This document shows positions 7,994 to 18,400 of a stretch of DNA of 58,591 nt, one piece after another. The notes beneath the pieces are model-generated. The model ran no database searches, was not told the origin of the DNA, and saw only the letters and a program-made list of their open reading frames with translations. The stretch covers positions 1 to 58,591 of the forward strand of contig CANPXS010000003.1 of NCBI GenBank assembly GCA_947586625.1. Direction: 5' to 3'. The DNA is from an uncultured Clostridia bacterium. Lineage in GTDB: Bacteria > Bacillota > Clostridia > Oscillospirales > CAG-272. Numbering within the stretch: the first letter of the stretch is position 1; the number at the start of each line of letters is the position of its first letter. The position numbers and the translations under genes are program-made.

Positions 7994-8849
7994 AACGGTC
8001 GCGGTTTTGCCGTTCGGCATAGACGATAAAAATGACGCGCGTCTCGGCGCGCTGCTCGGCATGTGCCGCGGCGCGGGAGTCGACGTCGTGATGCTCGACA
8101 GTCTCACGCTGCCGGAAAAATGCAGCGGTATATGCGTTGCGGACGATGTGCCGGACGGCGTCGAGCTGATAATCACGCTCGGCGGCGACGGGTCGGTTCT
8201 GTACGCAGCCGAGAAGGCGCTGCCGCTCGGCGTGCCGGTGCTCGGAATAAACACGGGCAGGGTCGGATATCTTGCCGAAATATCGGGCGACGATATGGGG
8301 TCGCTCAGCGATATACTGCGCGGCGGATATGAGGTCGACGAGCGCATGATGCTGACGGCGGAGATACGATGCGGCGGCAGTGTGACGACGCTTCGCCCCG
8401 CGCTCAACGACTACGTTGTGACTAAATCATCTGCGGCGAAGATAGCGGGCATATCGCTGTCGTGCCGCTCGGGCGGCGACGTCTACGACGCCGGAAAATT
8501 CGACGCGGACGGCGTTATTTTTGCAACGCCGACGGGCTCGACGGCGTATTCGATGTCGGCGGGCGGTCCGCTCGTCGACCCGTCGATAGACTGCATATGC
8601 GTCACGCCGATATGTCCGCATTCGGTCATGTCGCGTCCGTCGATATATTCGACGAGATTTGTTATTGAGTGCGAGGCGGGAGAGTGGAGGCGTTCGGCGC
8701 TCGAGCTGTCGCGCGACGGCATGGAGACGGTGGAGCTTGCGGCGGGCGCAGTCGTGACGGTGCGCAAGAGCGAGTTTCGGACGAAGCTCGTCAGAGTGCG
8801 CACGGGCGGGTTCACGGGCGTGTTCCGCAGCAAAATGACGGGAAGATAA
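7983..8849 (+). CDS. nadK: NAD kinase
   Basis: 288 residues starting MSIKTVAVLPFG at ATG 7983, with GGGAGG just upstream; the track's earlier start at 7941 lacks support. It phosphorylates NAD+ to NADP+. Signature motifs are GGDGS (67-71), NTGRVGYLAE, the NAD-binding TPTGSTAYSMSAGGP and ITPICPHS-like CVTPICPHS. The 11-nt overlap with the MutS-like gene and the typical tlyA-nadK-argR-recN order show one operon. Confidence 0.94.
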   Translation: MSIKTVAVLPFGIDDKNDARLGALLGMCRGAGVDVVMLDSLTLPEKCSGICVADDVPDGVELIITLGGDGSVLYAAEKALPLGVPVLGINTGRVGYLAEISGDDMGSLSDILRGGYEVDERMMLTAEIRCGGSVTTLRPALNDYVVTKSSAAKIAGISLSCRSGGDVYDAGKFDADGVIFATPTGSTAYSMSAGGPLVDPSIDCICVTPICPHSVMSRPSIYSTRFVIECEAGEWRRSALELSRDGMETVELAAGAVVTVRKSEFRTKLVRVRTGGFTGVFRSKMTGR

Positions 8850-8889
8850 AAGTGAGCAGATCAAATAATAAAGAAGGAGGACGCGGACG

Positions 8890-9342
8890 ATGAAATCGAA
8901 GCGTCAGGGCAAGATACTCGAGATGATAAAGAAATACGATATCGAGACGCAGGACGAGCTTATCGCGCGGCTTGCGGAGGCGGGCATCGGCGCGACGCAG
9001 GCGACGATATCGCGCGATATACGCGAGCTGAAGCTGACGAAGGTGACCTCGGAGAGCGGCAAATACAAATACGTCCGCTCAAACGCTCACTCGGGCGTCA
9101 GCATGGCGAAATTTAACACGTCGATACTCGAGTCGATAACGAGCGCGGATTATTCGCTCAACGACCTCGTTATTAAAACGATACCGTCGATGGCGTCGGC
9201 GATAGCGGCGGGCATCGACGACATGGACATGCGGGAGGTGCTCGGGTGCGTGGCGGGCGACGACTGCGTCATCGTCATAACGCGCACAGAGGAGGACGCG
9301 GCGTTTCTGTGCAGGAAGTTCCGCGAGCTTATAAAACTGTGA
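8890..9342 (+). CDS. argR: Arginine repressor ArgR
   Basis: 150 residues behind a strong AAGAAGGAGG site. The N-terminal winged helix-turn-helix (IETQDELIARLAEAGIGATQATISRDIRELKL) binds ARG boxes. The C-terminal domain carries LGCVAGDDCVIVITR, the variant of the GT.AGDDT motif that binds arginine and forms hexamers. It regulates arginine biosynthesis and catabolism. In Clostridia it sits before recN, as here. Confidence 0.94.
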   Translation: MKSKRQGKILEMIKKYDIETQDELIARLAEAGIGATQATISRDIRELKLTKVTSESGKYKYVRSNAHSGVSMAKFNTSILESITSADYSLNDLVIKTIPSMASAIAAGIDDMDMREVLGCVAGDDCVIVITRTEEDAAFLCRKFRELIKL

Positions 9343-9358
9343 CGGGCGCGGGTTTTGT

Positions 9359-11041
9359 ATGTTGAAGTCGCTGCACATAGAAAATATAGCCGTCATAAAG
9401 CGTCTCGACCTTGAGTTTTCGCCGGGCTTCACCGTGTTCACGGGCGAGACGGGCGCGGGCAAATCGGTCATAATCGACGCGATATCGCTCGTGTCGGGCG
9501 CGAAGGCGCAGCCGCAGCTGATACGCACGGGCGAGAGCGCGGCGAAGGTGACGGCGCTGTTTACCGATATCGACGAAAGATCCGCCACAGCGATTTCGGC
9601 GGCGGGCATAGACGTCGTCGACGGCGAGCTTGAGATAGAGCGCACGGTGACGTCTGACGGCAAGAGCACGGCGCGCATAAACGGCAGGTCGACCTCGCAA
9701 TCGGCGCTTCGTCGTGCGTCGTCGTATCTGTTGTCGATAAACGGTCAGAGCGAGAGTCTGTCACTTAAAACTCCCGAAGCGCAGCTTGCGCTGATAGACG
9801 AATACGCGTGCGACGCGGACGAGCTGTCCGCGTATGCGTCGTCGTATGAGCGGTATGCGGCGGCAAGGTCGTCGCTCGACGAGCTCGAACGTCTGTCGCG
9901 CGAGGGCGCGCTCGCTGCCGATCTTTTGTCGTATCAGGTGAAGGAGATAGACGCGGCGAAGCTGAGCGCGGGCGAGGAAGAAGAGCTGACGATGGAGCGT
10001 GCGCGCATACGCTCGGGCGAGAAGATAACGAAGCTGGCGAATTTCGTATACCGCGCCGCGTACCAGAACGAAAAGGGCGCGTCGGCGTCGTATCTTGCGG
10101 AGCGTGCGGCGTCCGCGATGGAGCAGCTCCGCGAGTATTCACAGAGCGCTGCCGAGGACGCGGAAAAGCTGCGCTCCATATCGTATGAGCTTGAGGACAT
10201 AGCGCGCAGGACGTATCAGACGTTCGATCTCGGCGGCGCCTCCGACGACGACAGGGAGAGCAGGCTCGAGGAGATCGAGGACCGTCTCGACGCGATAAAA
10301 AGACTCGAACGCAAGTACGGGCGCGACATCGAATCAGTGCTTGCCCACCGGGACGAGGCAAAGCGCAAGCTCGACTCGATAGAGAATAACGAGGAGAGGG
10401 GTGCGGAGGCGCGCGAGGCGCTCGCCAAAGCCGAGGCGGAGGCGAACGTGTGCGCGGACGCGTTGTCAAATGTGCGCAGGGAAGCGTCCGCGCGCATGAC
10501 GGAAGAGATATGCGGCGTGCTCGCGGAGCTCGATATGCCGAAGGTCAAAATAGAGGTGCGGTTCACGGATTGTCCGCTTTCGCCGTGCGGACGCGAGACG
10601 GCGGAGATATACATCTCCGCGAACGCGGGCGAGGACGTGAAACCGCTCGCGCTTACGGCGAGCGGAGGCGAGCTGTCGCGCGTTATGCTGGCGATAAAGA
10701 GCGTGCAGAATGACAGCTCGGGCGAGGGCGCCATCATCTACGACGAGATCGACACGGGCGTGTCGGGGTCGACGTCGGGCAAGATAGGGCGCAAGCTGCG
10801 CGACGCGTCGTCGAGGACGCAGATATTATGCGTCACGCATTCGGCGCAGATCGCGGCGCTCGCGGACACGCACCTGTTTGTGCGCAAATCGGAGCGCGAC
10901 GGCAGGACGGAGACGTCGGTGCGCGAGCTCACGGGTGAGGACAAGATTGACGAGATCGCGCGCATAATAGGCGGCATCAATGTAACGGAGACACAGAAAA
11001 AAGCTGCCCGCGAGCTAATCGCCGAGGGCGAATCAAAGTAA
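9359..11041 (+). CDS. recN: DNA repair protein RecN
   Basis: 560 residues. An SMC-like ATPase with Walker A FTGETGAGKSVIIDAI near the N-terminus, long coiled-coil arms (about 150-360), then the signature LTASGGELSRVMLAIK and Walker B AIIYDEIDTGVSG. It acts at double-strand breaks, holding DNA ends for recombination with RecA. Length and domain order are normal. It starts 16 nt after argR with only a weak ribosome site (GGGCGCGGG). In spore formers spoIVB and spo0A often follow; here tyrS follows. Confidence 0.95.
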   Translation: MLKSLHIENIAVIKRLDLEFSPGFTVFTGETGAGKSVIIDAISLVSGAKAQPQLIRTGESAAKVTALFTDIDERSATAISAAGIDVVDGELEIERTVTSDGKSTARINGRSTSQSALRRASSYLLSINGQSESLSLKTPEAQLALIDEYACDADELSAYASSYERYAAARSSLDELERLSREGALAADLLSYQVKEIDAAKLSAGEEEELTMERARIRSGEKITKLANFVYRAAYQNEKGASASYLAERAASAMEQLREYSQSAAEDAEKLRSISYELEDIARRTYQTFDLGGASDDDRESRLEEIEDRLDAIKRLERKYGRDIESVLAHRDEAKRKLDSIENNEERGAEAREALAKAEAEANVCADALSNVRREASARMTEEICGVLAELDMPKVKIEVRFTDCPLSPCGRETAEIYISANAGEDVKPLALTASGGELSRVMLAIKSVQNDSSGEGAIIYDEIDTGVSGSTSGKIGRKLRDASSRTQILCVTHSAQIAALADTHLFVRKSERDGRTETSVRELTGEDKIDEIARIIGGINVTETQKKAARELIAEGESK

Positions 11042-11073
11042 AAAAGTAAAGACTGATCGAAAGGAAAACTGTT

Positions 11074-12297
11074 ATGGGAATTTATGAAGAGCTGCGCGCG
11101 AGGGGACTTATCGCGCAGGTTACGAACGAGGACGAGATACGCGAGATGTTGAACGCGGGCAAGGCGACGTTCTACATCGGTTTCGACTGCACGGCGGACA
11201 GTCTGACCGCGGGTCATTTTATGGCGCTGACGCTGATGAAGCGGCTGCAGCAGGCGGGCAACCGTCCTATCGCGCTTATAGGCGGCGGCACGACGATGAT
11301 AGGCGACCCGTCGGGACGCTCCGATATGCGGCGTATGCTGACGAAGGAGAACATCGACCACAACGCCGAGTGCTTCCGCCGTCAGATGGAGAAGTTCATC
11401 GAGTTCGGACCCGGCAAGGCGATGATGCTCAACAACGCCGACTGGCTAATGGATCTCAACTATATCGAGCTTTTGCGCGAGGTCGGCGCGTGCTTCTCGG
11501 TCAACAACATGCTGCGCGCCGAATGCTACAAGCAGCGCATGGAGAAGGGGCTGTCGTTCCTCGAATTCAACTACATGATAATGCAGTCCTACGACTTCTA
11601 TCATCTCTACAAGACGTACGGCTGCAACATGCAGTTCGGCGGCGACGATCAGTGGTCGAATATGCTCGGCGGTACCGAGCTTATACGCCGCAAGCTCGGC
11701 GCGGACGCGCACGCCATGACGATAACGCTGCTGACTGATTCGCAGGGGCACAAGATGGGTAAGACTGCGGGCAACGCCGTATGGCTCGATCCGAACAAGA
11801 CGAGCCCGTTCGATTTCTACCAATACTGGCGCAACGTGGGCGATGCCGACGTGCTCAAATGCATACGCATGCTGACGTTCCTGCCGCTCGAACAGATAGA
11901 CGAGATGGACAAGTGGGAAGGCTCAGAACTCAACCGCGCGAAGGAGATACTCGCGTATGAGCTGACAAAGCTCGTACACGGCGTGGACGAGGCCGACAAG
12001 GCGCAGGCGGCGGCGAAGTCGGTGTTCGGCGGCGCGGGAACTTCTGAGGACATGCCTACGACGGAGCTGTCGAATGAAGATTTCACCGACGGAAAGATCG
12101 GCGTGCTCGACATGATGATAAAGGGCGGGCTTGCGCCGTCGCGCAGAGAGGCGCGGACGCTTGTCGTTCAGGGCGGCGTGCTCCTTGACGGCGAAAAGGT
12201 CGCGGACGCGAATATGCAGGTGGAAATTGAGCGTTTCGCGGACGGAGTCGTTATCAAAAAGGGAAAGAAAACATATCATAAATATACGGTAAAATGA
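11074..12297 (+). CDS. tyrS: Tyrosyl-tRNA synthetase
   Basis: 407 residues, preceded by GAAAGGAAA. A class I synthetase that charges tRNA-Tyr. The first signature appears as GFDCTADSLTAGHFMAL (the HIGH position reads AGHF) and the second as GHKMGKTAGNAVW (KMSKS equivalent). An S4 RNA-binding domain closes the protein (SRREARTLVVQGGVLLDGEKV). The stop overlaps the next start (ATGA), so the HAD gene is translationally coupled. No T-box leader is visible in the 32 nt upstream. Confidence 0.95.
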   Translation: MGIYEELRARGLIAQVTNEDEIREMLNAGKATFYIGFDCTADSLTAGHFMALTLMKRLQQAGNRPIALIGGGTTMIGDPSGRSDMRRMLTKENIDHNAECFRRQMEKFIEFGPGKAMMLNNADWLMDLNYIELLREVGACFSVNNMLRAECYKQRMEKGLSFLEFNYMIMQSYDFYHLYKTYGCNMQFGGDDQWSNMLGGTELIRRKLGADAHAMTITLLTDSQGHKMGKTAGNAVWLDPNKTSPFDFYQYWRNVGDADVLKCIRMLTFLPLEQIDEMDKWEGSELNRAKEILAYELTKLVHGVDEADKAQAAAKSVFGGAGTSEDMPTTELSNEDFTDGKIGVLDMMIKGGLAPSRREARTLVVQGGVLLDGEKVADANMQVEIERFADGVVIKKGKKTYHKYTVK

Positions 12298-13004
12298 AAA
12301 AGTACGACACGATACTGTTCGACGCCGACGGGACGCTGTTTGACTTTGACAGTTCCGAGGCGAACGCGGTCGGCGAAGTCCTGACGATATGCGGACTGCC
12401 GTCGGACAAAGCGACGGTGGAGCTCTATCACCGCATAAACGATGCGGAATGGAAGGCGCTCGAACGCGGCGAGACGACGCGCGACAGGCTCAAGGTCGAC
12501 AGATTCGCAAAGCTTAAATCGGCGCTCGCCGAACGCGGCGTTTTGACACCGTCGACGGAGAGGGAGATGTGCGATTTATACGCGGAGCGTCTGTCGCAGC
12601 AGTGCATAATGGTAGACGGTGCGGTCGAAGTCTGCGAGAGGCTGTCGCGCACACATTCGCTCTACATCATAACGAACGGCATAACGCACGTTCAGAAAAG
12701 CCGCTTTTCGCGCTCGCCGATAACGAAGTATTTCGGAAGAATGTTCATTTCCGATGAGATGGGGTCAGTCAAGCCGGAGCGCAGATTTTTTGAGCTCGTG
12801 TTCGATGCGCTCGGCATGACGCCGGACGAAGCGGCGGCGCGCTGTCTCGTCGTCGGCGACTCGCTGACGAGCGACATCAAGGGCGCGGAGGCGGCGGGGC
12901 TCGATTCGTGCCTTTACGCTCCGTGCGGAGCTGCTGCGGGCGACGTCACGCCGACATACACGATATCGTCGCTCTACGAACTGTACGGTATACTCGGAGG
13001 CTGA
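12294..13004 (+). CDS. HAD-superfamily hydrolase, YjjG-type nucleotidase
   Basis: 236 residues. Motif I DTILFDADGTLFDFD gives the nucleophile and acid aspartates. IITNGI supplies motif II, the lysine lies in SVKPERRFFE and the metal-binding aspartates in CLVVGDSLTSDIKGAEAAG. The overall pattern (DGTLFDFD, ITNG, KPDP-like, GDSL.SDI.GA) matches the YjjG group, which dephosphorylates non-canonical pyrimidine nucleotides. The substrate here is inferred from the group only. It overlaps tyrS by 4 nt and is followed after 1 nt by murB. Confidence 0.82.
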   Translation: MKKYDTILFDADGTLFDFDSSEANAVGEVLTICGLPSDKATVELYHRINDAEWKALERGETTRDRLKVDRFAKLKSALAERGVLTPSTEREMCDLYAERLSQQCIMVDGAVEVCERLSRTHSLYIITNGITHVQKSRFSRSPITKYFGRMFISDEMGSVKPERRFFELVFDALGMTPDEAAARCLVVGDSLTSDIKGAEAAGLDSCLYAPCGAAAGDVTPTYTISSLYELYGILGG

Positions 13005-13005
13005 T

Positions 13006-13911
13006 TTGGATATAGGATCACTGAAATCGTTTCTCGACGAACGCGCCGATGAATACGAATACACCGCCGATGCGGACGCGTCGGAGCTCACGAGCTTCAG
13101 ATGCGGCGGCAAGGTCAGACTTGCGGTAAGTCCGAAAAGCATGTGGTCGCTGTGCGCGCTTTTGCGGGCTTTGACGGAGGCATGCATCCGCCACGACGTT
13201 ATAGGTCTCGGCACGAATGTGCTCGTCGACGATGACGGTTATGACGGCGTGCTTGTGATAACGTCGCTCATGACGGAGCTGACGATCGACGGCGAGATGC
13301 TTACAGCCGAGTGCGGGCGCGGCATAACGTCGTGCGCGTCGGCGGCGCAGAAGGCGGGGCTGTCGGGATTTTCGTTCGCGTACGGCATACCGGGCAGCGT
13401 AGGCGGCGCGGTCGCGATGAACGCGGGCGCGTACGGCGGCGAGATATCGGATATAATATTGTCGGCAGACTGCTGGGACGTCGGAGAACGGCGAATAGTC
13501 ACGCTTGACCGCGGCGCACTGTCGCTCGGCTACCGCGACAGCGTTATAAGGCGCGGCGGGCTCGTCGTTTTGTCGGCGAAGTTCGGACTGCAAAAAGGCG
13601 ATCCCGACGCGATATTTGCCGAGATGACGGACTTTATGAACCGCCGCCGCGAGAAGCAGCCGCTTTTGTATCCGAGCGCGGGCAGCGTGTTCAAGCGCGC
13701 GCCCGGTCACTTCACAGGCAAGCTGATAGAGGACGCGGGTCTTAAAGGCGTGCGCATCGGCGGCGCAGAGGTATCGGAAAAGCACGCGGGATTCATAATC
13801 AACAAAGGCGGCGCGACGGCGGGCGACGTGAAAGCACTCGTCGAGCTCGTGACGTCGCGCGTATATGAAAAGTTCGGCGTTATGCTCGAACGGGAGATAA
13901 TATATCTATGA
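13006..13911 (+). CDS. murB: UDP-N-acetylenolpyruvoylglucosamine reductase
   Basis: 301 residues with a TTG start behind GGAGG. The FAD enzyme reduces the enolpyruvyl ether to UDP-MurNAc in peptidoglycan synthesis. FAD-binding motifs GLGTNVLVDDDGYDG and PGSVGGAVAMNAGAYGGE are clear. The catalytic serine lies in SAGSVFKR and the C-terminal part has HAGFIINKGGATAGDV. Length is typical of the Gram-positive type. Overlap ATGA with whiA. Confidence 0.95.
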   Translation: MDIGSLKSFLDERADEYEYTADADASELTSFRCGGKVRLAVSPKSMWSLCALLRALTEACIRHDVIGLGTNVLVDDDGYDGVLVITSLMTELTIDGEMLTAECGRGITSCASAAQKAGLSGFSFAYGIPGSVGGAVAMNAGAYGGEISDIILSADCWDVGERRIVTLDRGALSLGYRDSVIRRGGLVVLSAKFGLQKGDPDAIFAEMTDFMNRRREKQPLLYPSAGSVFKRAPGHFTGKLIEDAGLKGVRIGGAEVSEKHAGFIINKGGATAGDVKALVELVTSRVYEKFGVMLEREIIYL

Positions 13912-14687
13912 GTTCGTATTCGCGTTCGGTCAAATCGGACATGATGGCGGTGAGGCTGAAAAACGACTGCTGCCGCGTTAACACGGCGCGGACGATTTTG
14001 ACGTGCGCGCCGGAGCTGCGTTTCCGCGACGCGGAGATCGCATCGTATGCGGCGGCGGTATCGGACGGCGTAGATGACTCTGACGTGGGCGAGCTGTGCG
14101 ACATGTCGCGGCTACGGTGCGCGGGCTGCCGCGCGTCGATACTGCGCGGCATATTCATCGCGTCGGGTTCGGTGTCTGACCCTGCGTCGAAGGAGCTGAA
14201 TCTCGATTTGTCGTTGCACGGAGAGGCAGCGGACAAGGTAGAGGCTGTCGTGCGCGCGTTCGGATTTGATTTCAGACGGCGCATGAGGCGCGGAAGTGTG
14301 GTGCTTTACCTTAAATCCGCGGACGCGATAGGCGGATTTTTCGCCGCCGCGGGAGTAAACCGCGTTCTTTTCGACATATCGAACGCGGGGCTCGTATCGG
14401 ATGTGGCGAACTTTGTCAACAGGCGCTCGAACGCGGACATGTTCAATCTTCGCCGCGCGACGGACGCGTCGGAGCGCGTCTGCGACGCGATACGCGCGCT
14501 CGAATGTGCGGGGCGCCTCGATATGCTCGGCGACGAGCTTTATGAAACGGCGATGCTGCGGCTCGAAAATCCCGAGCTGTCGCTGTCGCAGCTGGCGGCG
14601 ATATCGCCGACGCATATATCGAAGCCGGCGCTGTCGTCAAGACTGCGGCGGATAGAGGAGATCGCGGCGGAGGCGATGAAGGAATAA
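13908..14687 (+). CDS. whiA: DNA-binding protein WhiA (shortened N-terminal domain)
   Basis: 259 residues. Recognisable WhiA landmarks are CCR..TARTIL near the start, CAGCRASILRGIFIASGSVSDP, FVNRRSNADMFNLRRATDASERV and a C-terminal helix-turn-helix (LSQLAAIS...HISKPALSSRLRRIEEIA). WhiA proteins are usually a little over 300 residues. Here most of the first LAGLIDADG-like repeat, between the N-terminal helix and CAGCR, is missing or compressed. In other Firmicutes it influences division and chromosome segregation. The usual companions rapZ and yvcK are not between murB and whiA. Confidence 0.88.
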   Translation: MSSYSRSVKSDMMAVRLKNDCCRVNTARTILTCAPELRFRDAEIASYAAAVSDGVDDSDVGELCDMSRLRCAGCRASILRGIFIASGSVSDPASKELNLDLSLHGEAADKVEAVVRAFGFDFRRRMRRGSVVLYLKSADAIGGFFAAAGVNRVLFDISNAGLVSDVANFVNRRSNADMFNLRRATDASERVCDAIRALECAGRLDMLGDELYETAMLRLENPELSLSQLAAISPTHISKPALSSRLRRIEEIAAEAMKE

Positions 14688-14751
14688 GTGAAAAGAAAAT
14701 GACATCGAATTCGGAGGCGGCTGTGTCATTCGCTTTCGTGAGAAACTTGAA

Positions 14752-15360
14752 ATGGCAAATTTGATCGTTATATGCGGACCGCAGGCTGTCGGCAAAATGA
14801 GTGTCGCGGAATCGTTGCGGGACAAGCTGAAATACAATCTGATGCTGAATCACGACAGCATTGAAATATCCGATAAAATTTTCGGGTTCGCAACGCCGGC
14901 GCAGAAAGAATTTAACGCCGCTTTCCGCAGGACGGCGTTTGAAACTGCCGTAAAGTACGGCGTTGATTTGATTTTTACTTATGTATGCGCGTTTGAATCG
15001 CCTGATGAAAGAAAGTATTTGTCCATATTGGAGCGGCTTTTTACCGAGTCGGGCGGGAATTTTTATTTTGTCGAGTTGAGCGCGGACATAAAAGTACGGC
15101 TTTTGCGCAACGAGACGCCGTACAGACTGGAGCGAAAGCCGTCGAAGCGAAACATCGAGTGGAGCCGGGCAAATCTTCTTCGGGACGCGGAGCGGCACAA
15201 GCTGAATTCGGACGAGGGAGAGATGTGGTTTGAGAATCATATCAAGATCGACAACACAGATCTTTCGCCGGGCGAGGTCGCAGATATCATAATAGACAAG
15301 TACGGTCTTGCCGCAAACGAAAGGGAAGACAGGGAATACCGCTTCGGAGCGGATATATAA
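14752..15360 (+). CDS. P-loop kinase-like protein (AAA/shikimate-kinase-like)
   Basis: 202 residues. Begins MANLIVICGPQAVGKMS, a phosphate-binding loop in which the residue after GK is Met rather than Ser/Thr, as I recall from a family of small kinases with that GK-M variant. The remainder has a Walker B-like stretch VDLIFTYVCAF and a basic C-terminal lid (RNETPYRLERKPSKR). It likely phosphorylates a small molecule or nucleotide; the substrate is unknown. The base composition is more AT-rich than in whiA and dnaE, suggesting a separate origin. It stands alone, with 64 nt before and 96 nt after it. Confidence 0.6.
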   Translation: MANLIVICGPQAVGKMSVAESLRDKLKYNLMLNHDSIEISDKIFGFATPAQKEFNAAFRRTAFETAVKYGVDLIFTYVCAFESPDERKYLSILERLFTESGGNFYFVELSADIKVRLLRNETPYRLERKPSKRNIEWSRANLLRDAERHKLNSDEGEMWFENHIKIDNTDLSPGEVADIIIDKYGLAANEREDREYRFGADI

Positions 15361-15456
15361 GCATGCGCGTACTATACGGCGGCGAAATTTCCGGGGAAAT
15401 AATATCCGACGTTGAAAAATATATAGTTCACTGAAAATACAAGGGAGGGCGCGCGC

Positions 15457-18400
15457 GTGGATTTCGTGCATCTTCATTTACACAGCGAATACAGTCTGCT
15501 CGACGGCGCGTGCCGCGTCGCCTATATACCGAAGCTCGCAAAAGCGGAGGGACACAGCGCCGTTGCGATAACGGACCACGGCGTCATGTACGGCGTCGTT
15601 GAGTTTTACCGCGCGTGCGTCGCGGAAGGGATAAAGCCCATAATCGGATGCGAGGTATACGTCGCGCCGGGGTCGCGGTTCGACAAGGGACCGGGTACGG
15701 CGCCGCCGTCGCATCTCGTGCTTTTGTGCAAGAACGAGACGGGATATAAGAACCTCATGCGCATAGTGTCGCTTTCGTGGACGGAGGGATTTTACTCAAA
15801 GCCGCGCGTCGACACGGAGCTTTTGCGCGAGTATCACGACGGGCTCATCGCGCTTTCGGCGTGTCTGTCGGGCGCGATACCGCGCGCCGTCGTGTCGGGA
15901 GATTACGAATACGCGGAGCGTCTCGCAGTCGAGTATGATGCTATGTTCGGTAGAGGCAGTTTTTATCTTGAACTGCAAAATCACGGCATAGACGAGCAGG
16001 AAACTGTGAATGATGCGCTGTGCGACATCGCGGCGCGGACAGGCATACCGCTCGCCGCGACAAACGACGTTCACTATCCGCGCCGTGCCGACGCCGACAC
16101 GCAGGCGATCCTGACTTGCATCGGCACGAACAGCGTCATAACGGACGGCAGACCGCTCGGGTTTGACACGGACGAGTTTTACTATAAGTCTACGGCGGAG
16201 ATGGAGCGATTGTTCGGCGGCATCGACGGCGGCAGTCCGATATCGAACACGGTGAAGATAGCGGAGATGTGCTCGCTCGAAATGAAATTCGACAAGCTGT
16301 ATATGCCGCGCTTTCCGTTCACGAACGGCGTCGATCCGACAAAGTTCCTCACCGACAAGACGTGGGCGGGCCTGCAAGAGCGGGTCGGGCGCGGTCACAT
16401 CGTATACGACGAAACGTACACGGAGAGCGATTATAGGAGCCGCGTTGAGTACGAGCTGTCGGTCATATCGGGCATGGGATACAGCGAATACTATCTCATC
16501 GTCGCCGATTTTATCGCATTTGCGAAGGGGCGCGATATACCGGTCGGACCGGGGCGCGGCAGCGGCGCGGGCAGTCTTGTCGCGTATCTCATCGGAATAA
16601 CGGACATCGACCCGCTGCGGTTCGGGCTTCTGTTTGAGCGGTTCCTCAATCCGGAGCGCAAGAGCATGCCGGATTTTGACGTCGATTTCTGCTACGACAG
16701 GCGCGACGAGGTGATAGAGTATGTGCGCGAAAAGTACGGGCGCGACCACGTTGCGCAGATAATCACGTTCGGCACGATGGCGGCGCGCGCCGCCGTGCGC
16801 GACGTCGGGCGTGCGCTCGGCATGGCGTACGGCGACGTCGACCGTGTGGCGCGGCTCATTCCGCGCACGCTCGGTGTGACGCTCGCGGACGCTATGAAGG
16901 AGGCGGAGCTGCGCGAGCTATACGACGGCTCGCAGCAGGTGAAAAAGCTCATCGACACGGCGACGGCGATAGAGGGCATGCCGCGCCATGCGTCGACGCA
17001 CGCGGCGGGCGTCGTTATCACGGGCGAGCTGTTATACGACATCGTTCCGCTGTCGGTCAACGGCGGCATCGTCGTCACTCAGTTCGACATGGACACGGCG
17101 GCGCTCGTGGGTCTTGTCAAATTCGATTTTCTCGCACTGCGATATATCACGGTCGTGTATAACGCCGTGCGGAGGATAAAGGAACGCGAACCCGATTTTG
17201 ATATCGCGCTCATACCGAAGGACGACGCCGACACTATGAAGATGATAGCGTCCGGCGACACGAACGGAGTCTTCCAGCTCGAAAGCCCCGGAATGAAGCG
17301 CACGCTGACGGAGCTGTCGCCGGAGTATCTTTCCGATATAATCGCCGCGATAGCGCTGTTCCGACCGGGACCGATGGACAGCATACCGCAGTATGTACAG
17401 CGCCGTCACGGCGAGGGAACGCTAAAATACACGCATCCGGCGCTCGTCGAGATATTGCGCGAGACGTACGGCTGCATCGTGTATCAGGAGCAGGTCATGC
17501 AGATATTCCGCGACGTCGCGGGATATTCGCTCGCCCGCGCGGACACGGTGCTTCATGCGATGAAAAAGAAAAAGGCCGCCGAGCTCGAAGCGGAGCGCGG
17601 CAGCTTCATAGACGGCGCCGTCGAGCGCGGCATGACGCGTGAGGAGGCAAACGGGCTTTTCGACGATATGGCGTCGTTTTCGAGTTACGCGTTCAACAAG
17701 AGCCATGCGGCAGCGTATGCGGTCGTCGCGTACGAGACGGCGTATCTGAAGCGCCATTACAAAAAGGAGTATTTCGCGTCGCTGCTCGACTCGGTGCTCG
17801 GCTGGGAGTCGTCGACGGCGGAATATATCGCCGAATGTGAAAGAAGCGGCATCGCGGTCGTGCCGCCGAATATAAACGAGAGCCGCGCCGATTACACTGT
17901 CGGCGATTACGGCATAAGGTACGGCCTTGCCGCGCTCAAGGGGCTCGGCAGGCAGTTCATAGACGAGATAGTGCGCGAGCGCACAGAAAACGGACCGTTC
18001 AAGTCGTTCTCGGATTTTGCTGAGCGCATGGCGGAGCACGACATGAACAAGCGTCAGGTAGAGGCGCTCATCAAGAGCGGCGCGTTCGACATGCTCGGTC
18101 AGAGGCGGTCGCAGCTTCTTATGTCATATGAGGAGATAATCGACGGCGTACACGACAAACAGCGCAGAGGCGTGTCGGGTCAGCTCGATATGTTTGCTGC
18201 GGCGAGGTCGGAGGGGACGGCGGCTCCCGAATTCGTTTACCCCGATGTGCCGGAGCTGCCGCGCGCGAAGCTGCTCGAACTCGAAAAGGAAGTGTCGGGC
18301 ATGTACTTTTCGGGCCACATACTCGACGACTATGAAAAGGAATGTGAAGATGTCGAGCATGAGCCGATAGCGGCGATATCGGGCGGCGGAAACGGCGGCA

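Noticed and set aside
15363-15434. 23-codon ORF MRVLYGGEISGEIISD between the kinase and dnaE
   Set aside because: It has no convincing ribosome site and no recognisable relation. It may be a remnant, but it is too short to support.
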